The notes beneath the pieces are model-generated. The model saw only the letters and a program-made list of their open reading frames with translations, ran no database searches and was not told where the DNA came from. The position numbers and the translations under genes were made by a program. Below, one piece after another: positions 1 through 5,597 of a stretch of 13,468 nucleotides of DNA. The DNA is from JBOGZI01 sp050697275 (lineage in GTDB: Bacteria > Actinomycetota > Thermoleophilia > Solirubrobacterales > 70-9). How positions within the stretch are numbered: position 1 is the first letter of the stretch; each line of letters opens with the position of its first letter. The stretch is from NCBI GenBank assembly GCA_050697275.1, contig JBOGZI010000017.1:1-13468 (forward strand), in the 5' to 3' direction.

Positions 1-12
1 GAGTGGTACTGA

Positions 13-73
13 TTGGGTGCTGCTGGGTGCTGCTGGGTGCTGCTGGGTGCTGCTGGGTGCTGCTGGGTGCTGC
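13..73. repeat. 10-bp tandem repeat array at left edge
   Basis: The 10-bp unit TGCTGGGTGC occurs five times perfectly in a row (21-70), with a partial unit on each side. It lies 3 bp beyond the stop codon of the neighbouring minus-strand gene. The period is not a multiple of three, so any translation cycles every 10 residues. I see no gene in it. It may be a variable-number repeat, or the point where an assembly stopped. Confidence 0.9.
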
Positions 74-76
74 GCT

Positions 77-418
77 CTAGAAGTCCTCGGGGAGGATGCT
101 GTCGGAGGCCAGCGCGGCCGCGAATCGGTGCGCCTCGTCCTCCATGTTCGCCCGGGTGAGCGCCCTCAGGTCCTCGATCAGCTCCTGCCCGCCGCGATCG
201 AGCTCCTCGTCGAAGCGGTCCACGTCGCCCTGGCCGTAGGTGCCGCGGCCCCACCACTCGCACTCGGGGCAGCGCAGCTCGACGTGCCACTGGCCCTCGC
301 CGTGCTCGAACCAGTTGACCGGCTGCACGAACCCGGAGCTGCAGCTGGGGCAGACGTGCATGCCGTCGCGGGAGCGGGTCTCCTCGGTGACGGTCCTGGT
401 GCGCTTCGGAACGCTCAT
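77..418 (-). CDS. Zinc-ribbon protein of unknown function
   Basis: This encodes a 113-residue soluble protein. Two CxxC knuckles, CPSC (C23, C26) and CPEC (C50, C53), are 23 residues apart and should bind one zinc ion as a ribbon. The second half is an acidic helical segment (about 65-104) ending in SILPEDF. I recall similar conserved hypothetical proteins in Actinobacteria but know no function. ATG at 418 was chosen because a GATATT hexamer (428-433) lies 9 nt upstream, which suits leaderless transcription. An in-frame ATG at 463 would add 15 residues lying across that promoter. An ATG at residue 20, just before the first knuckle, is also possible. The gene diverges from dcd. Alternatives are a zinc-dependent nucleic-acid-binding or partner-binding adaptor. 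Confidence 0.72.
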   Translation of the reverse strand: MSVPKRTRTVTEETRSRDGMHVCPSCSSGFVQPVNWFEHGEGQWHVELRCPECEWWGRGTYGQGDVDRFDEELDRGGQELIEDLRALTRANMEDEAHRFAAALASDSILPEDF

Positions 419-427
419 CCTGTGCCC

Positions 428-433
428 AATATC
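428..433 (-). promoter_or_regulatory. Predicted -10 hexamer (GATATT), zinc-ribbon gene
   Basis: GATATT on the minus strand ends 9 nt before the ATG at 418. There is no strong Shine-Dalgarno sequence, so the transcript is probably leaderless or nearly so. No convincing -35 element is seen. Confidence 0.4.
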
Positions 434-467
434 GGGAGGGCTGGCCGTGACCTTTAGGGCCAAAAGT

Positions 468-481
468 GGGTGAGTTCACCC
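468..481. promoter_or_regulatory. Palindrome GGGTGA-GT-TCACCC in divergent gap
   Basis: Six-base arms separated by 2 bp form a near-perfect dyad, midway between the divergent zinc-ribbon gene and dcd. It lies 57 bp upstream of the predicted dcd -10. It could be an operator for either gene. No regulator in the window is linked to it. Confidence 0.35.
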
Positions 482-537
482 CCCAACGCGCGGTTTCTTC
501 TGAGTGGCGGCCCCCCCGCCCGCTCCGGCGCCCCGAA

Positions 538-543
538 TACACT
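538..543 (+). promoter_or_regulatory. Predicted -10 hexamer (TACACT) of dcd
   Basis: TACACT ends 6 nt before the dcd ATG at 550. Transcription would start at or next to the start codon, giving a leaderless mRNA. There is no Shine-Dalgarno sequence in the GACCCC spacer. Confidence 0.5.
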
Positions 544-549
544 GACCCC

Positions 550-1161
550 ATGGTGCTCAGCGACCGCACGATCAAGGAGGAGATCGCCGCCGGGCGGCTC
601 GTCTTCGACCCCTACGACGAGTCCCTGGTGCAGCCCTCGAGCGTCGACGTCCGGGTCGACCGCAGCTTTCGCGTCTTCAACAACTCCCGCTACCCCTACA
701 TCGACGTGCGCCACCCGATGGAGGACCTGACCGAGCTGGTCACGGTCGGCGAGGAGGAGCCCTTCGTGCTCCATCCGGGCGAGTTCGTGCTCGGCCAGAC
801 CCTCGAGCGCGTCAAGCTCCCCGACGATCTGGTCGCGAGGCTGGAGGGGAAGTCGAGCCTGGGGCGGCTCGGGCTCGTCATCCACAGCACCGCCGGATTC
901 GTCGATCCCGGCTTCGAGGGCAACCTGACGCTGGAGCTCTCCAACCAGGCGACCCTGCCGATCACCCTGTACCAGGGGATGCCGATCGGGCAGATCTCGT
1001 TCATGCGCATGGACGGGCCGGTCGAGAGCCCCTACGGCGCGCGGGAGACCGGCAGCAAGTACCAGGGCCAGGCGGAACCGACGCCCAGCCGCTTCTACCT
1101 CAACTTCGACGGGGAGCGGAACGGCGGGCGTGCCCGAGGCGGGGCCAAGACCCGCCGCTGA
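550..1161 (+). CDS. dcd: dCTP deaminase, probably bifunctional dCTP deaminase/dUTPase
   Basis: This is a 203-residue trimeric cytosolic enzyme that converts dCTP to dUTP and probably on to dUMP, supplying thymidylate synthesis. Visible motifs are LVQPSSVDVR (26-35), EGKSSLGRLG (99-108), HSTAGFVDPGF (112-122), NLTLELSN with the likely catalytic Glu129, and YQGQ...PTPSR (171-181). HSTAGFVDPGF and the overall sequence resemble the mycobacterial and methanogen bifunctional enzymes more than the E. coli deaminase, which reads HVTAHRIDPGW there; this comparison is from memory. ATG 550 gives the standard MVLSDRTIKEEI start. The open frame continues 28 codons further upstream but across the promoter. 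The tail after residue 187 is Gly/Arg/Lys-rich and probably disordered. tatA follows after 44 nt with its own promoter signal. Confidence 0.96.
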   Translation: MVLSDRTIKEEIAAGRLVFDPYDESLVQPSSVDVRVDRSFRVFNNSRYPYIDVRHPMEDLTELVTVGEEEPFVLHPGEFVLGQTLERVKLPDDLVARLEGKSSLGRLGLVIHSTAGFVDPGFEGNLTLELSNQATLPITLYQGMPIGQISFMRMDGPVESPYGARETGSKYQGQAEPTPSRFYLNFDGERNGGRARGGAKTRR

Positions 1162-1192
1162 GGATCCTTCAGGCGCCGGGCGCGGCTGCCGC

Positions 1193-1198
1193 TAAGAT
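1193..1198 (+). promoter_or_regulatory. Predicted -10 hexamer (TAAGAT) of tatA
   Basis: TAAGAT ends 7 nt before the tatA ATG, consistent with a leaderless tatAC transcript. It lies in the 44-nt gap after dcd, so tatA need not depend on dcd transcription. Confidence 0.5.
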
Positions 1199-1205
1199 CA
1201 GGCCG

Positions 1206-1472
1206 ATGCCCAATATTGGACCGCTTGAGATCGCTGTCGTCCTGATCATCGTCCTGATCATCTTCGGCCCGAAGCGGCTGCCCGAGCTGGGCCAGTCGAT
1301 GGGCCGCGGGCTCCGTGAGTTCAAGAACTCGATCTCCGGAGACAAGGACAAGGACGACGACGACGAGGAGAAGCGCCCAGAGCTCGAGACCAGCGAGTCC
1401 GGACCGGGCAAGACCGCGCAGCAGGCGGCCGACCCGGTCGAGGGCGAGGTCGTCTCCGAGAACAAGGCCTAG
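1206..1472 (+). CDS. tatA: Twin-arginine translocase subunit TatA/TatE
   Basis: This is the pore-forming subunit of the Tat system, which exports folded proteins bearing twin-arginine signals across the cytoplasmic membrane. It has 88 residues. A short N-terminal transmembrane helix (about 6-20, IIVLIIFGPKRLPELG) ends in the hallmark FGP (20-22) and is followed by the amphipathic helix GQSMGRGLREFK. A charged, disordered acidic tail (from about 45, DKDKDDDDEE) completes it. Length and architecture are normal for actinobacterial TatA. tatC starts 3 nt after the stop, so the two are cotranscribed. No TatB is seen; TatA may serve both roles or TatB may lie elsewhere. TatA and TatB are hard to separate by eye, but the short APH and neighbouring TatC favour TatA. 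Confidence 0.94.
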   Translation: MPNIGPLEIAVVLIIVLIIFGPKRLPELGQSMGRGLREFKNSISGDKDKDDDDEEKRPELETSESGPGKTAQQAADPVEGEVVSENKA

Positions 1473-1475
1473 CCC

Positions 1476-2246
1476 GTGGCCCGGCTGGGGCCGGTTGACT
1501 TCGAGGACCGGCTGACGCTCGTCGAGCATCTCGACGAGCTGCGGAGCCGCATCCTGATCTCGCTGGCCGCCTTCGCGGTGGCGGCCGGCCTCTGCGCCTG
1601 GCAGAACAAGCTGCTGCTCGATCTCGCCAAGGAGCCGCTCCCCGACGGGTTCGAGCCGATCACCTTCGGGGTCACCGAGCCCTTCATGACCACGGTGATG
1701 ATCGTCGCCTACGCGGCGATCGTGATCGCGCTGCCGGTGATCCTCTACCAGGCCTACGCCTTCGTGCTGCCGGCCCTGACCCCGCGCGAGAAGCGGGTGG
1801 TGCTGCCGTTCCTCGTCATGGTCCCGGTCCTGTTCGTGGCCGGCGTCGTCTTCGCCTACTTCGTCGTGGTCCCGGCGGCGGTCAAGTTCCTGCTCAGCTT
1901 CAACGCGGACCAGTTCAACATCGAGGTTCGCGCGCGGGAGTACTACAGCTTCTTCGCGATCACGCTGGCAGCGGTGGGGATCCTCTTCCAGATCCCGATC
2001 GGGGTGCTCGCGGTGACCCGGCTCGGAATCGTCACCCCCGAGCAGCTCGCCAGGAACCGCCGCTACGCGATCGTGGTGATCGCGGTGGTGGCGATGCTCC
2101 TGCCCGGCACCGACCCGGTGACGATGCTGATCTCGATGGTCCCGCTGGTCCTGCTGTTCGAGGGGAGCCTGCTGCTCGCGCGGCTCTTCGGCAGACCCGC
2201 GGAGCCCGAGCCGAGCGCCGAGATGGCGGTGTCCGAGCCAAGCTAG
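1476..2246 (+). CDS. tatC: Twin-arginine translocase subunit TatC
   Basis: This is the polytopic receptor of the Tat translocase, which recognises the twin-arginine signal peptide and nucleates TatA assembly. It has 256 residues and six predicted transmembrane segments near 25-41, 71-90, 109-132, 158-180, 197-211 and 214-236. Family motifs include the N-terminal EHLDELRSR (17-25), TEPF (67-70), YQAYAFVLPALTPREKR (91-107) and the late GTDPVTM before the last helix. The start is GTG at 1476, with AAGG 8 nt upstream at the end of tatA acting as a weak Shine-Dalgarno. The soluble tail is short and acidic. The gene forms a tight tatAC pair. Confidence 0.96.
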   Translation: MARLGPVDFEDRLTLVEHLDELRSRILISLAAFAVAAGLCAWQNKLLLDLAKEPLPDGFEPITFGVTEPFMTTVMIVAYAAIVIALPVILYQAYAFVLPALTPREKRVVLPFLVMVPVLFVAGVVFAYFVVVPAAVKFLLSFNADQFNIEVRAREYYSFFAITLAAVGILFQIPIGVLAVTRLGIVTPEQLARNRRYAIVVIAVVAMLLPGTDPVTMLISMVPLVLLFEGSLLLARLFGRPAEPEPSAEMAVSEPS

Positions 2247-2249
2247 GCT
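2244..2249 (+). promoter_or_regulatory. Possible -10 hexamer (TAGGCT) overlapping tatC stop
   Basis: TAGGCT begins on the tatC stop codon and ends 9 nt before the next ATG. It would give the downstream gene a near-leaderless start of its own. Read-through from tatAC is equally possible. Confidence 0.3.
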
Positions 2250-2258
2250 TAGGCGTCC

Positions 2259-3119
2259 ATGCTCTTCGACCTCCAGAGTCCCGGCCGCCGCCGGGTTATC
2301 AAGGTCGCCTACTCGATCCTGGCGGTCCTCTTCGTGGTGGGCTTCGTCGGCTTCGGCGTCGGCAGCGAGGCGGGCGTCGGGGGCATCGCCGACGTCTTCA
2401 CGGGCGGTGGCGGGAGCAGCGACGACAACCCGTTCGAGGACGAGATCGAGGCGGCCGAGACGCGCGCCGAGCAGAACCCCAAGGACCCGGCCGCCTTCGC
2501 CGAGCTGGTCCAGCTCCACTACCAGGCCGGCAGCCAGGCCGTCGAGATCGACGAGGAGACCGGCCAGCAGTCGATCTCGGAGAGCGGCGAGCGCGAGCTG
2601 CAGAAGGGCGCTGACGCCTGGGCCAAGTACCAGAAGCTGAGCGGGCGGAAGATCGAAACCACCACGGCGACGCTCGCGGTGCAGACCTATGCGGCGCTTG
2701 CCGACGCCGGCCTGCGGGGGGCGTTGACGGCGAGCTCCGGGCAGGATGCGCTCGACGGCGCCAATGATGCGGTCGCGGACTGGGCGGAGGCCGCCGAGGC
2801 GCAGCAGATCCTGATGGACGCGCGGCCGACCGCCTCCGGCTACTCCAACCTCGCCTTCTTCCATTACCGCGCCGGGCAGATCGCGGAGGGGGACAGGGCG
2901 ACCCAGCAGGCGCAGGCGCTGGCGAAGGGGGCGGAGGAGCAGCAGATTCAGCAGCAGCTCCAGCAGGTGAAGCGGGAGGGGGAGCGCCTGACGGCCGGGA
3001 TCGCCCAGCTGCGCAAGGCTCAGCAGTCCGGCGGCGCCGGCGGCGACAACCCCCTCGACCTGGGCGGCGGTGGCGTCGGCGGCGGCCTCGGGGGCGGAGG
3101 CGGGCTCTCCACCCCCTAG
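2259..3119 (+). CDS. Membrane-anchored TPR-like protein, function unknown
   Basis: This is a 286-residue protein with a basic N-terminus (GRRRVIK), one transmembrane helix at about 13-34, a Gly/Ser linker, and a long Ala/Glu/Gln-rich helical domain. The helical domain contains at least two tetratricopeptide-like units: one around 67-96 (NPKDPAAFAELVQLHYQAGS) and one around 192-225 (SGYSNLAFFHYRAGQIAEG). The end is strongly Gly-rich with low complexity (about 254-286). Topology by the positive-inside rule puts the helical domain outside the cytoplasm. It starts 12 nt after tatC, so it may be cotranscribed with the Tat genes, and a role in protein export or cell-envelope scaffolding is possible. 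That link is inference from position only. I do not recognise a named family. Confidence 0.85.
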   Translation: MLFDLQSPGRRRVIKVAYSILAVLFVVGFVGFGVGSEAGVGGIADVFTGGGGSSDDNPFEDEIEAAETRAEQNPKDPAAFAELVQLHYQAGSQAVEIDEETGQQSISESGERELQKGADAWAKYQKLSGRKIETTTATLAVQTYAALADAGLRGALTASSGQDALDGANDAVADWAEAAEAQQILMDARPTASGYSNLAFFHYRAGQIAEGDRATQQAQALAKGAEEQQIQQQLQQVKREGERLTAGIAQLRKAQQSGGAGGDNPLDLGGGGVGGGLGGGGGLSTP

Positions 3120-3150
3120 CGCCGGACCAACACACCTTTCCGAGTTTCGA

Positions 3151-3188
3151 GCGCCCGGCCACGGGTTGCCCTGAGGGGTGCCGGGCGC
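3151..3188. other. Inverted repeat (possible terminator) between TPR gene and tRNA
   Basis: Nine-base perfect arms, GCGCCCGGC (3151-3159) and GCCGGGCGC (3180-3188), enclose 20 nt. The structure lies 31 nt after the TPR-like gene and just before the tRNA promoter. It could terminate the tat run, but no T-tract follows, so a factor-independent role is unsure. Confidence 0.4.
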
Positions 3189-3199
3189 GCGGCCCTTCC

Positions 3200-3205
3200 T
3201 ATACT
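3200..3205 (+). promoter_or_regulatory. Predicted -10 hexamer (TATACT) of tRNA-Lys
   Basis: TATACT is a near-consensus -10 in GC-rich surroundings. A start near 3212 would leave a 5' leader of about 22 nt before the mature tRNA. The -35 region is poor. Confidence 0.55.
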
Positions 3206-3233
3206 TGTGCCTCCGCGCGAGCCCGCGCGGCCA

Positions 3234-3306
3234 GGGCCGTTAGCTCAGCTGGTAGAGCAGGAGACTCTTAATCTCAAGGTCACAGGTTCGATCCCTGTAC
3301 GGCCCA
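3234..3306 (+). tRNA. tRNA-Lys (anticodon CTT)
   Basis: All arms can be drawn. The acceptor GGGCCGT (3234-3240) pairs with ACGGCCC (3299-3305). The D arm is GCTC/GAGC (3243-3246, 3255-3258). The anticodon loop is CTCTTAA (3265-3271) with CTT at 3267-3269. The T arm is ACAGG/CCTGT around TTCGATC (3287-3293), and the discriminator is A3306. It decodes AAG. The outermost anticodon-stem pair (27-43) is a G-A mismatch. CCA is not encoded (CTA follows), so it is added after transcription. The convergent gene ends only 17 nt downstream. Confidence 0.96.
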
Positions 3307-3323
3307 CTAGCTTGCTCACCGCC

Positions 3324-3578
3324 TCAGCGGGCGATCGCGCGGATGATCATCAGCAGCAGGACGGAGCCGCCGATCGCGATCAGCCAGGTGCCGAGATCGA
3401 AGAACTCGTCGATCTCGCCGATCTCGAGCGCGTTGGCGATGAAGCCGCCGAGCAGCGCGCCGAGGATGCCGACCGCGGTGGTGCCGATGCAGCCGCCGGG
3501 CTCGGTGCGCCCGGGGATGAGGGCGCGGGCGATCGCCCCCGCGAGCAGCCCGAGCAGGATCCAGGCGATGATTCCCAT
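3324..3578 (-). CDS. GlsB/YeaQ/YmgE-family small membrane protein
   Basis: This is an 84-residue protein, almost all membrane: hydrophobic helices at about 3-20, 31-49 and 62-80. Gly-rich features of the transglycosylase-associated (GlsB/YeaQ/YmgE) family are visible: a GLLAGAIARALIPG start, a central GGCIGTTAVGILGALLGGFIA, and a final hydrophobic helix. Family members are stress-associated inner-membrane proteins without a proven biochemical activity, and length is normal. The start is ATG 3578, with a TAGGGT hexamer 9 nt upstream. The stop is 17 nt from the end of the convergent tRNA-Lys. Weak GC hairpins near 3319-3330 overlap the stop, but no good terminator separates the two units. Confidence 0.9.
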   Translation of the reverse strand: MGIIAWILLGLLAGAIARALIPGRTEPGGCIGTTAVGILGALLGGFIANALEIGEIDEFFDLGTWLIAIGGSVLLLMIIRAIAR

Positions 3579-3587
3579 GCGGCGGGC

Positions 3588-3593
3588 ACCCTA
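3588..3593 (-). promoter_or_regulatory. Predicted -10 hexamer (TAGGGT), GlsB-type gene
   Basis: TAGGGT on the minus strand ends 9 nt before the ATG at 3578. The spacer GTGCCCGCC has no Shine-Dalgarno sequence, so leaderless expression is likely. Confidence 0.4.
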
Positions 3594-3651
3594 TCGGCGT
3601 TCGCGGGCTGTGGAGCGGTGGGCGGAGGCCCGCGGAGTGCCGACGGGCGCG

Positions 3652-3756
3652 CTAGCGGCCGGGGGTCCGCGGTCCGCTGGCGTGGTAGCTCAGATACCAG
3701 ATCAGATGGCGGGCGGCGCTCACTCCGGCGTTGACCGGCGACAGCAGTCTCCGCAT
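3652..3756 (-). CDS. Candidate 34-residue small protein
   Basis: This short frame lies in a 315-bp stretch (3579-3893) with no other gene. The peptide begins MRRLLSPVNAGVSAARHLIW and ends in a Pro/Arg-rich tail. Its centre, ARHLIWYLSYHA, could form a short amphipathic or membrane-touching helix. Support is a TAGAGT hexamer exactly 7 nt before the ATG, matching the leaderless pattern of neighbouring genes, and G or C at about 28 of 33 third codon positions. A longer in-frame start at 3885 would run through the promoter and operator-like region and is less likely. I recognise no family. It may be a non-coding transcript or chance frame instead. Confidence 0.33.
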   Translation of the reverse strand: MRRLLSPVNAGVSAARHLIWYLSYHASGPRTPGR

Positions 3757-3763
3757 GGCCGGG

Positions 3764-3769
3764 ACTCTA
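3764..3769 (-). promoter_or_regulatory. Predicted -10 hexamer (TAGAGT), small ORF
   Basis: TAGAGT on the minus strand ends 7 nt before the candidate ATG at 3756. The spacing is the same as at tatA. There is no Shine-Dalgarno sequence. Confidence 0.35.
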
Positions 3770-3790
3770 TTGGCCGGTGCGGCGTCTACC

Positions 3791-3807
3791 TCCGTGTTAA
3801 CTACGGA
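3791..3807. promoter_or_regulatory. Dyad TCCGT-N7-ACGGA around GTTAAC
   Basis: A 17-bp dyad, TCCGTGTTAACTACGGA, has five-base perfect arms and an AT-rich core containing the palindrome GTTAAC. It lies 21 bp upstream of the small ORF's predicted -10 and 73 bp upstream of the divergent membrane-protein -10. The AT-rich core is unusual here. It is a candidate operator for one or both. Confidence 0.35.
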
Positions 3808-3879
3808 ATTCGGCTCCAGAATGGGGATAGCGCGCATCCGGGCAGGGCTGTGGGCCCGGGGTCGGCCGGGCGGCGCGGT

Positions 3880-3885
3880 TAGCAT
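3880..3885 (+). promoter_or_regulatory. Predicted -10 hexamer (TAGCAT), membrane-protein gene
   Basis: TAGCAT ends 8 nt before the GTG start at 3894. This supports both the chosen start and leaderless expression. Confidence 0.45.
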
Positions 3886-3893
3886 CCGGCGCC

Positions 3894-4619
3894 GTGATCG
3901 ACTTCCTGCTCAGGCTGCTCGGGCGTCCCTTCCGGCGGGGTGGCGATCGCCGAGCGGAGCGAATCACCGTGGGGCTCGCGGCCGCCGCGGTGGCCGCGCT
4001 CGGGGCACTCCTCGGCGGCGAGCTGCTTCACCTCGCCCGGCGCCGGCGCGAGAGCGGGGAGACGGAGACGCCGGCCACCCTGGCGGACGCTGCGGGGCTG
4101 GCGACCCGTGATGCGTTCGTCGTCGCCCGCCGCGGGATCCGTGCGACGCCGCACCATGAGACGGTGCTCTTCAACATGCTCCAGGGCTTCCTCGGCGCCT
4201 TCGCCCTGGCGCGGCTCTCCACCTGGGGAATCCGGCACGGCTGGTGGCCGAGCCGCGACGTCACGGTAGCCGGACGCCACATCCACCACTTCGTGCCGGG
4301 GATCGTGCTCGCCTTCGCCTCCGGCATCGCGGGCCTGGTCGCGAGCGACGACGGGGTCGAGGCGACGCTGGCGATCCCGTTCGGGGCGGGCATCGGCTTC
4401 ACCCTGGACGAGGCGGCGCTGCTGCTCGACCTCCGCGACGTCTACTGGACTCGCGAGGGCATCCTCAGCGTGCAGGTGAGCCTCGGGGTCACGGCGACCC
4501 TGGCGGCGAGCATCCTGGCGCTGCGCGTGCTCCGGCGCGGCGAGGAGAAGGGCGAGGAGGAGGGCCTGATCCCCTCCACCAGCGAGCAGAGCATCGCCAG
4601 CGCCGGCGCCCTCGCCTAG
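3894..4619 (+). CDS. Polytopic membrane protein with HIHH and LDE motifs, function unknown
   Basis: This encodes 241 residues with about five hydrophobic segments (near 24-42, 90-108, 133-150, 156-168, 190-212). Conserved-looking polar motifs lie at membrane edges: GRHIHHFVPG (127-136), GFTLDEAALLLDLRDVYW (168-185). His and acidic residues clustered this way suggest a metal or proton site, but no reaction is known to me. I recall a conserved actinobacterial integral membrane family carrying these motifs, still unnamed. The N-terminus is Arg-rich and the C-terminus (from about 215) is acidic then Ser-rich. GTG 3894 follows a TAGCAT hexamer by 8 nt. The gene is convergent with the secreted-protein gene, with only 12 nt between their stops. 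Confidence 0.85.
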   Translation: MIDFLLRLLGRPFRRGGDRRAERITVGLAAAAVAALGALLGGELLHLARRRRESGETETPATLADAAGLATRDAFVVARRGIRATPHHETVLFNMLQGFLGAFALARLSTWGIRHGWWPSRDVTVAGRHIHHFVPGIVLAFASGIAGLVASDDGVEATLAIPFGAGIGFTLDEAALLLDLRDVYWTREGILSVQVSLGVTATLAASILALRVLRRGEEKGEEEGLIPSTSEQSIASAGALA

Positions 4620-4631
4620 TTTGGCTGGCGG

Positions 4632-5537
4632 TCAGCGCTTCTTCTTCCCCTTCTTCTTCCTCCCCTTCTTCTCCTTGCACTTCCTGCCCTTCTTCTTCGC
4701 GACGGAAGCGCGCTTCTGGCCCTTCTTCCTCCCCTTCCTCTTGCACCGTTTCGCCTTTGCGCCACCGCCCCTGCCGACCGCGGGGCCGGTCACCCTCGCG
4801 GGCGGCCCCCCGGCCAGGGTCGTGGGGGAGCAGGGGGAGCCATTGCTCGTGGTCTGGGTGACCCCATCGGCGTAGGTGAAGCTGATCGAGTTGAGCCAGC
4901 CCCCGGTGGGGCAGGTCGCGGGGGTCGTCACATAGCCGCGCTCCTCACCTCCGACAACCCGCGAGACCTCCTCGATCCGGAAGTCGACCACGTCGATCGC
5001 CCCTCCGTCCGGCGGAGTCCCGGGCAGCGGGGTGAGCTCGGTCACGATCCGGTCCTGCTCCACCGCGGCCCGAGTCACCACCCTCGCGCCGGTACCCCGA
5101 TCCGTGGAGACGAGAATGAGCTCGTCGGTGTTGTTGAGGAACACCGTGTCCGCCACGATGAACCTGCCGGGCTCTGGCAGTCCGGTATCAACGCTCACGG
5201 TTCCCGAACCGACCTGGCTTCCCGCGGGGCAGGCCTCGGGTCCCTGGAGCATCAACTGCGCGTCGGTGGCGCCGCAGAGCTCGGGGACCGACGTGTCGAT
5301 GCGGGTTCCCTCGGCGAACCGCTGGACCACCCTGCGCACGGCGGGCGGTTTGGCGCTCGGATCCGAGGGATTGACGTAGTCGATCTTCAGCGTGAACCCG
5401 GTGGACGCACCGGGGTCGGTCTCGTGAAAGGTGAGCTCGGCGGCCTGGCGCGAGTCCGTCTGAGCGGCCGCCGCTGAGGGGAGCAGCGCGCACGCCAGGG
5501 CCGCGAGGACCGCCGTCGCGATTCCATGGGCCTTCAT
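4632..5537 (-). CDS. Secreted protein with polybasic C-terminal tail, function unknown
   Basis: This encodes 301 residues. A Sec-type signal peptide is clear: MKAH, hydrophobic core ATAVLAALACALLP, likely cleavage after SAAAA near residue 25. The mature part (26-256) looks beta-rich, with FHETDPGASTGFTLKIDYVN near the start, and has four Cys in two local pairs (LCGATD...ACPAGS; ATCPTGG...GSPCS) that may form disulfides. From about 257 to the end lies a 45-residue tail that is over half Lys/Arg, with two further Cys. ATG 5537 has GGGAGG 6 nt upstream (5544-5549) and a strong promoter. Upstream in-frame codons cross that promoter. I recall related secreted proteins in Solirubrobacterales without a function. 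The tail could bind teichoic acids, nucleic acid or other anionic surface polymers. The gene diverges from a TetR-family regulator. Confidence 0.86.
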   Translation of the reverse strand: MKAHGIATAVLAALACALLPSAAAAQTDSRQAAELTFHETDPGASTGFTLKIDYVNPSDPSAKPPAVRRVVQRFAEGTRIDTSVPELCGATDAQLMLQGPEACPAGSQVGSGTVSVDTGLPEPGRFIVADTVFLNNTDELILVSTDRGTGARVVTRAAVEQDRIVTELTPLPGTPPDGGAIDVVDFRIEEVSRVVGGEERGYVTTPATCPTGGWLNSISFTYADGVTQTTSNGSPCSPTTLAGGPPARVTGPAVGRGGGAKAKRCKRKGRKKGQKRASVAKKKGRKCKEKKGRKKKGKKKR

Positions 5538-5543
5538 CTCTAT

Positions 5544-5549
5544 CCTCCC
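5544..5549 (-). promoter_or_regulatory. Shine-Dalgarno GGGAGG of secreted-protein gene
   Basis: GGGAGG on the minus strand lies 6 nt before the ATG at 5537. It fixes that start over the in-frame ATG at 5615, which would place the promoter inside the gene. Confidence 0.75.
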
Positions 5550-5552
5550 GTC

Positions 5553-5567
5553 TCGTACAGTGTACGA
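5553..5567. promoter_or_regulatory. Perfect operator palindrome 1 (TCGTACA-G-TGTACGA)
   Basis: A 15-bp perfect dyad with centre 5560 lies at the predicted transcription start of the secreted-protein gene. Its core GTAC is shared with palindrome 2, 20 bp away, so two dimers would bind the same face of the DNA. It is a likely binding site for the adjacent TetR-family protein. Confidence 0.72.
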
Positions 5568-5571
5568 AGCG

Positions 5572-5588
5572 ACCGTACACCGTACGGT
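5572..5588. promoter_or_regulatory. Perfect operator palindrome 2 (ACCGTAC-ACC-GTACGGT)
   Basis: Seven-base perfect arms surround a 3-bp spacer, with centre 5580. It covers the -10 of the minus-strand promoter exactly, so binding there would block RNA polymerase. Its right arm overlaps a third dyad, ACGGTG-AA-CACCGT (5584-5597). Confidence 0.72.
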
Positions 5589-5597
5589 GAACACCGT
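5584..5597. promoter_or_regulatory. Third dyad (ACGGTG-AA-CACCGT) overlapping the -35
   Basis: Six-base perfect arms are separated by AA and overlap palindrome 2 and the -35 element. The word ACACCGT recurs at 5578-5584 and 5591-5597. It may be a lower-affinity site for the same regulator. Confidence 0.5.

Noticed and set aside
1095..2864. A 589-codon open frame on the minus strand
   Set aside because: It is antisense to dcd, tatA, tatC and the TPR-like gene, with low-complexity Arg/Asp/His/Gly composition and no recognisable domain.
3680..3705. Word GGTAGCTCAG resembling a tRNA D arm
   Set aside because: No acceptor, anticodon or T arm can be built around it; it lies in the candidate small ORF.
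3207..3734. Open frame on the + strand beginning with a LAQLVEQETLNLKVTGSIPVRPT-like peptide start
   Set aside because: That peptide is the well-known translation of a tRNA gene; the frame reads through tRNA-Lys and then antisense to the GlsB-type gene.
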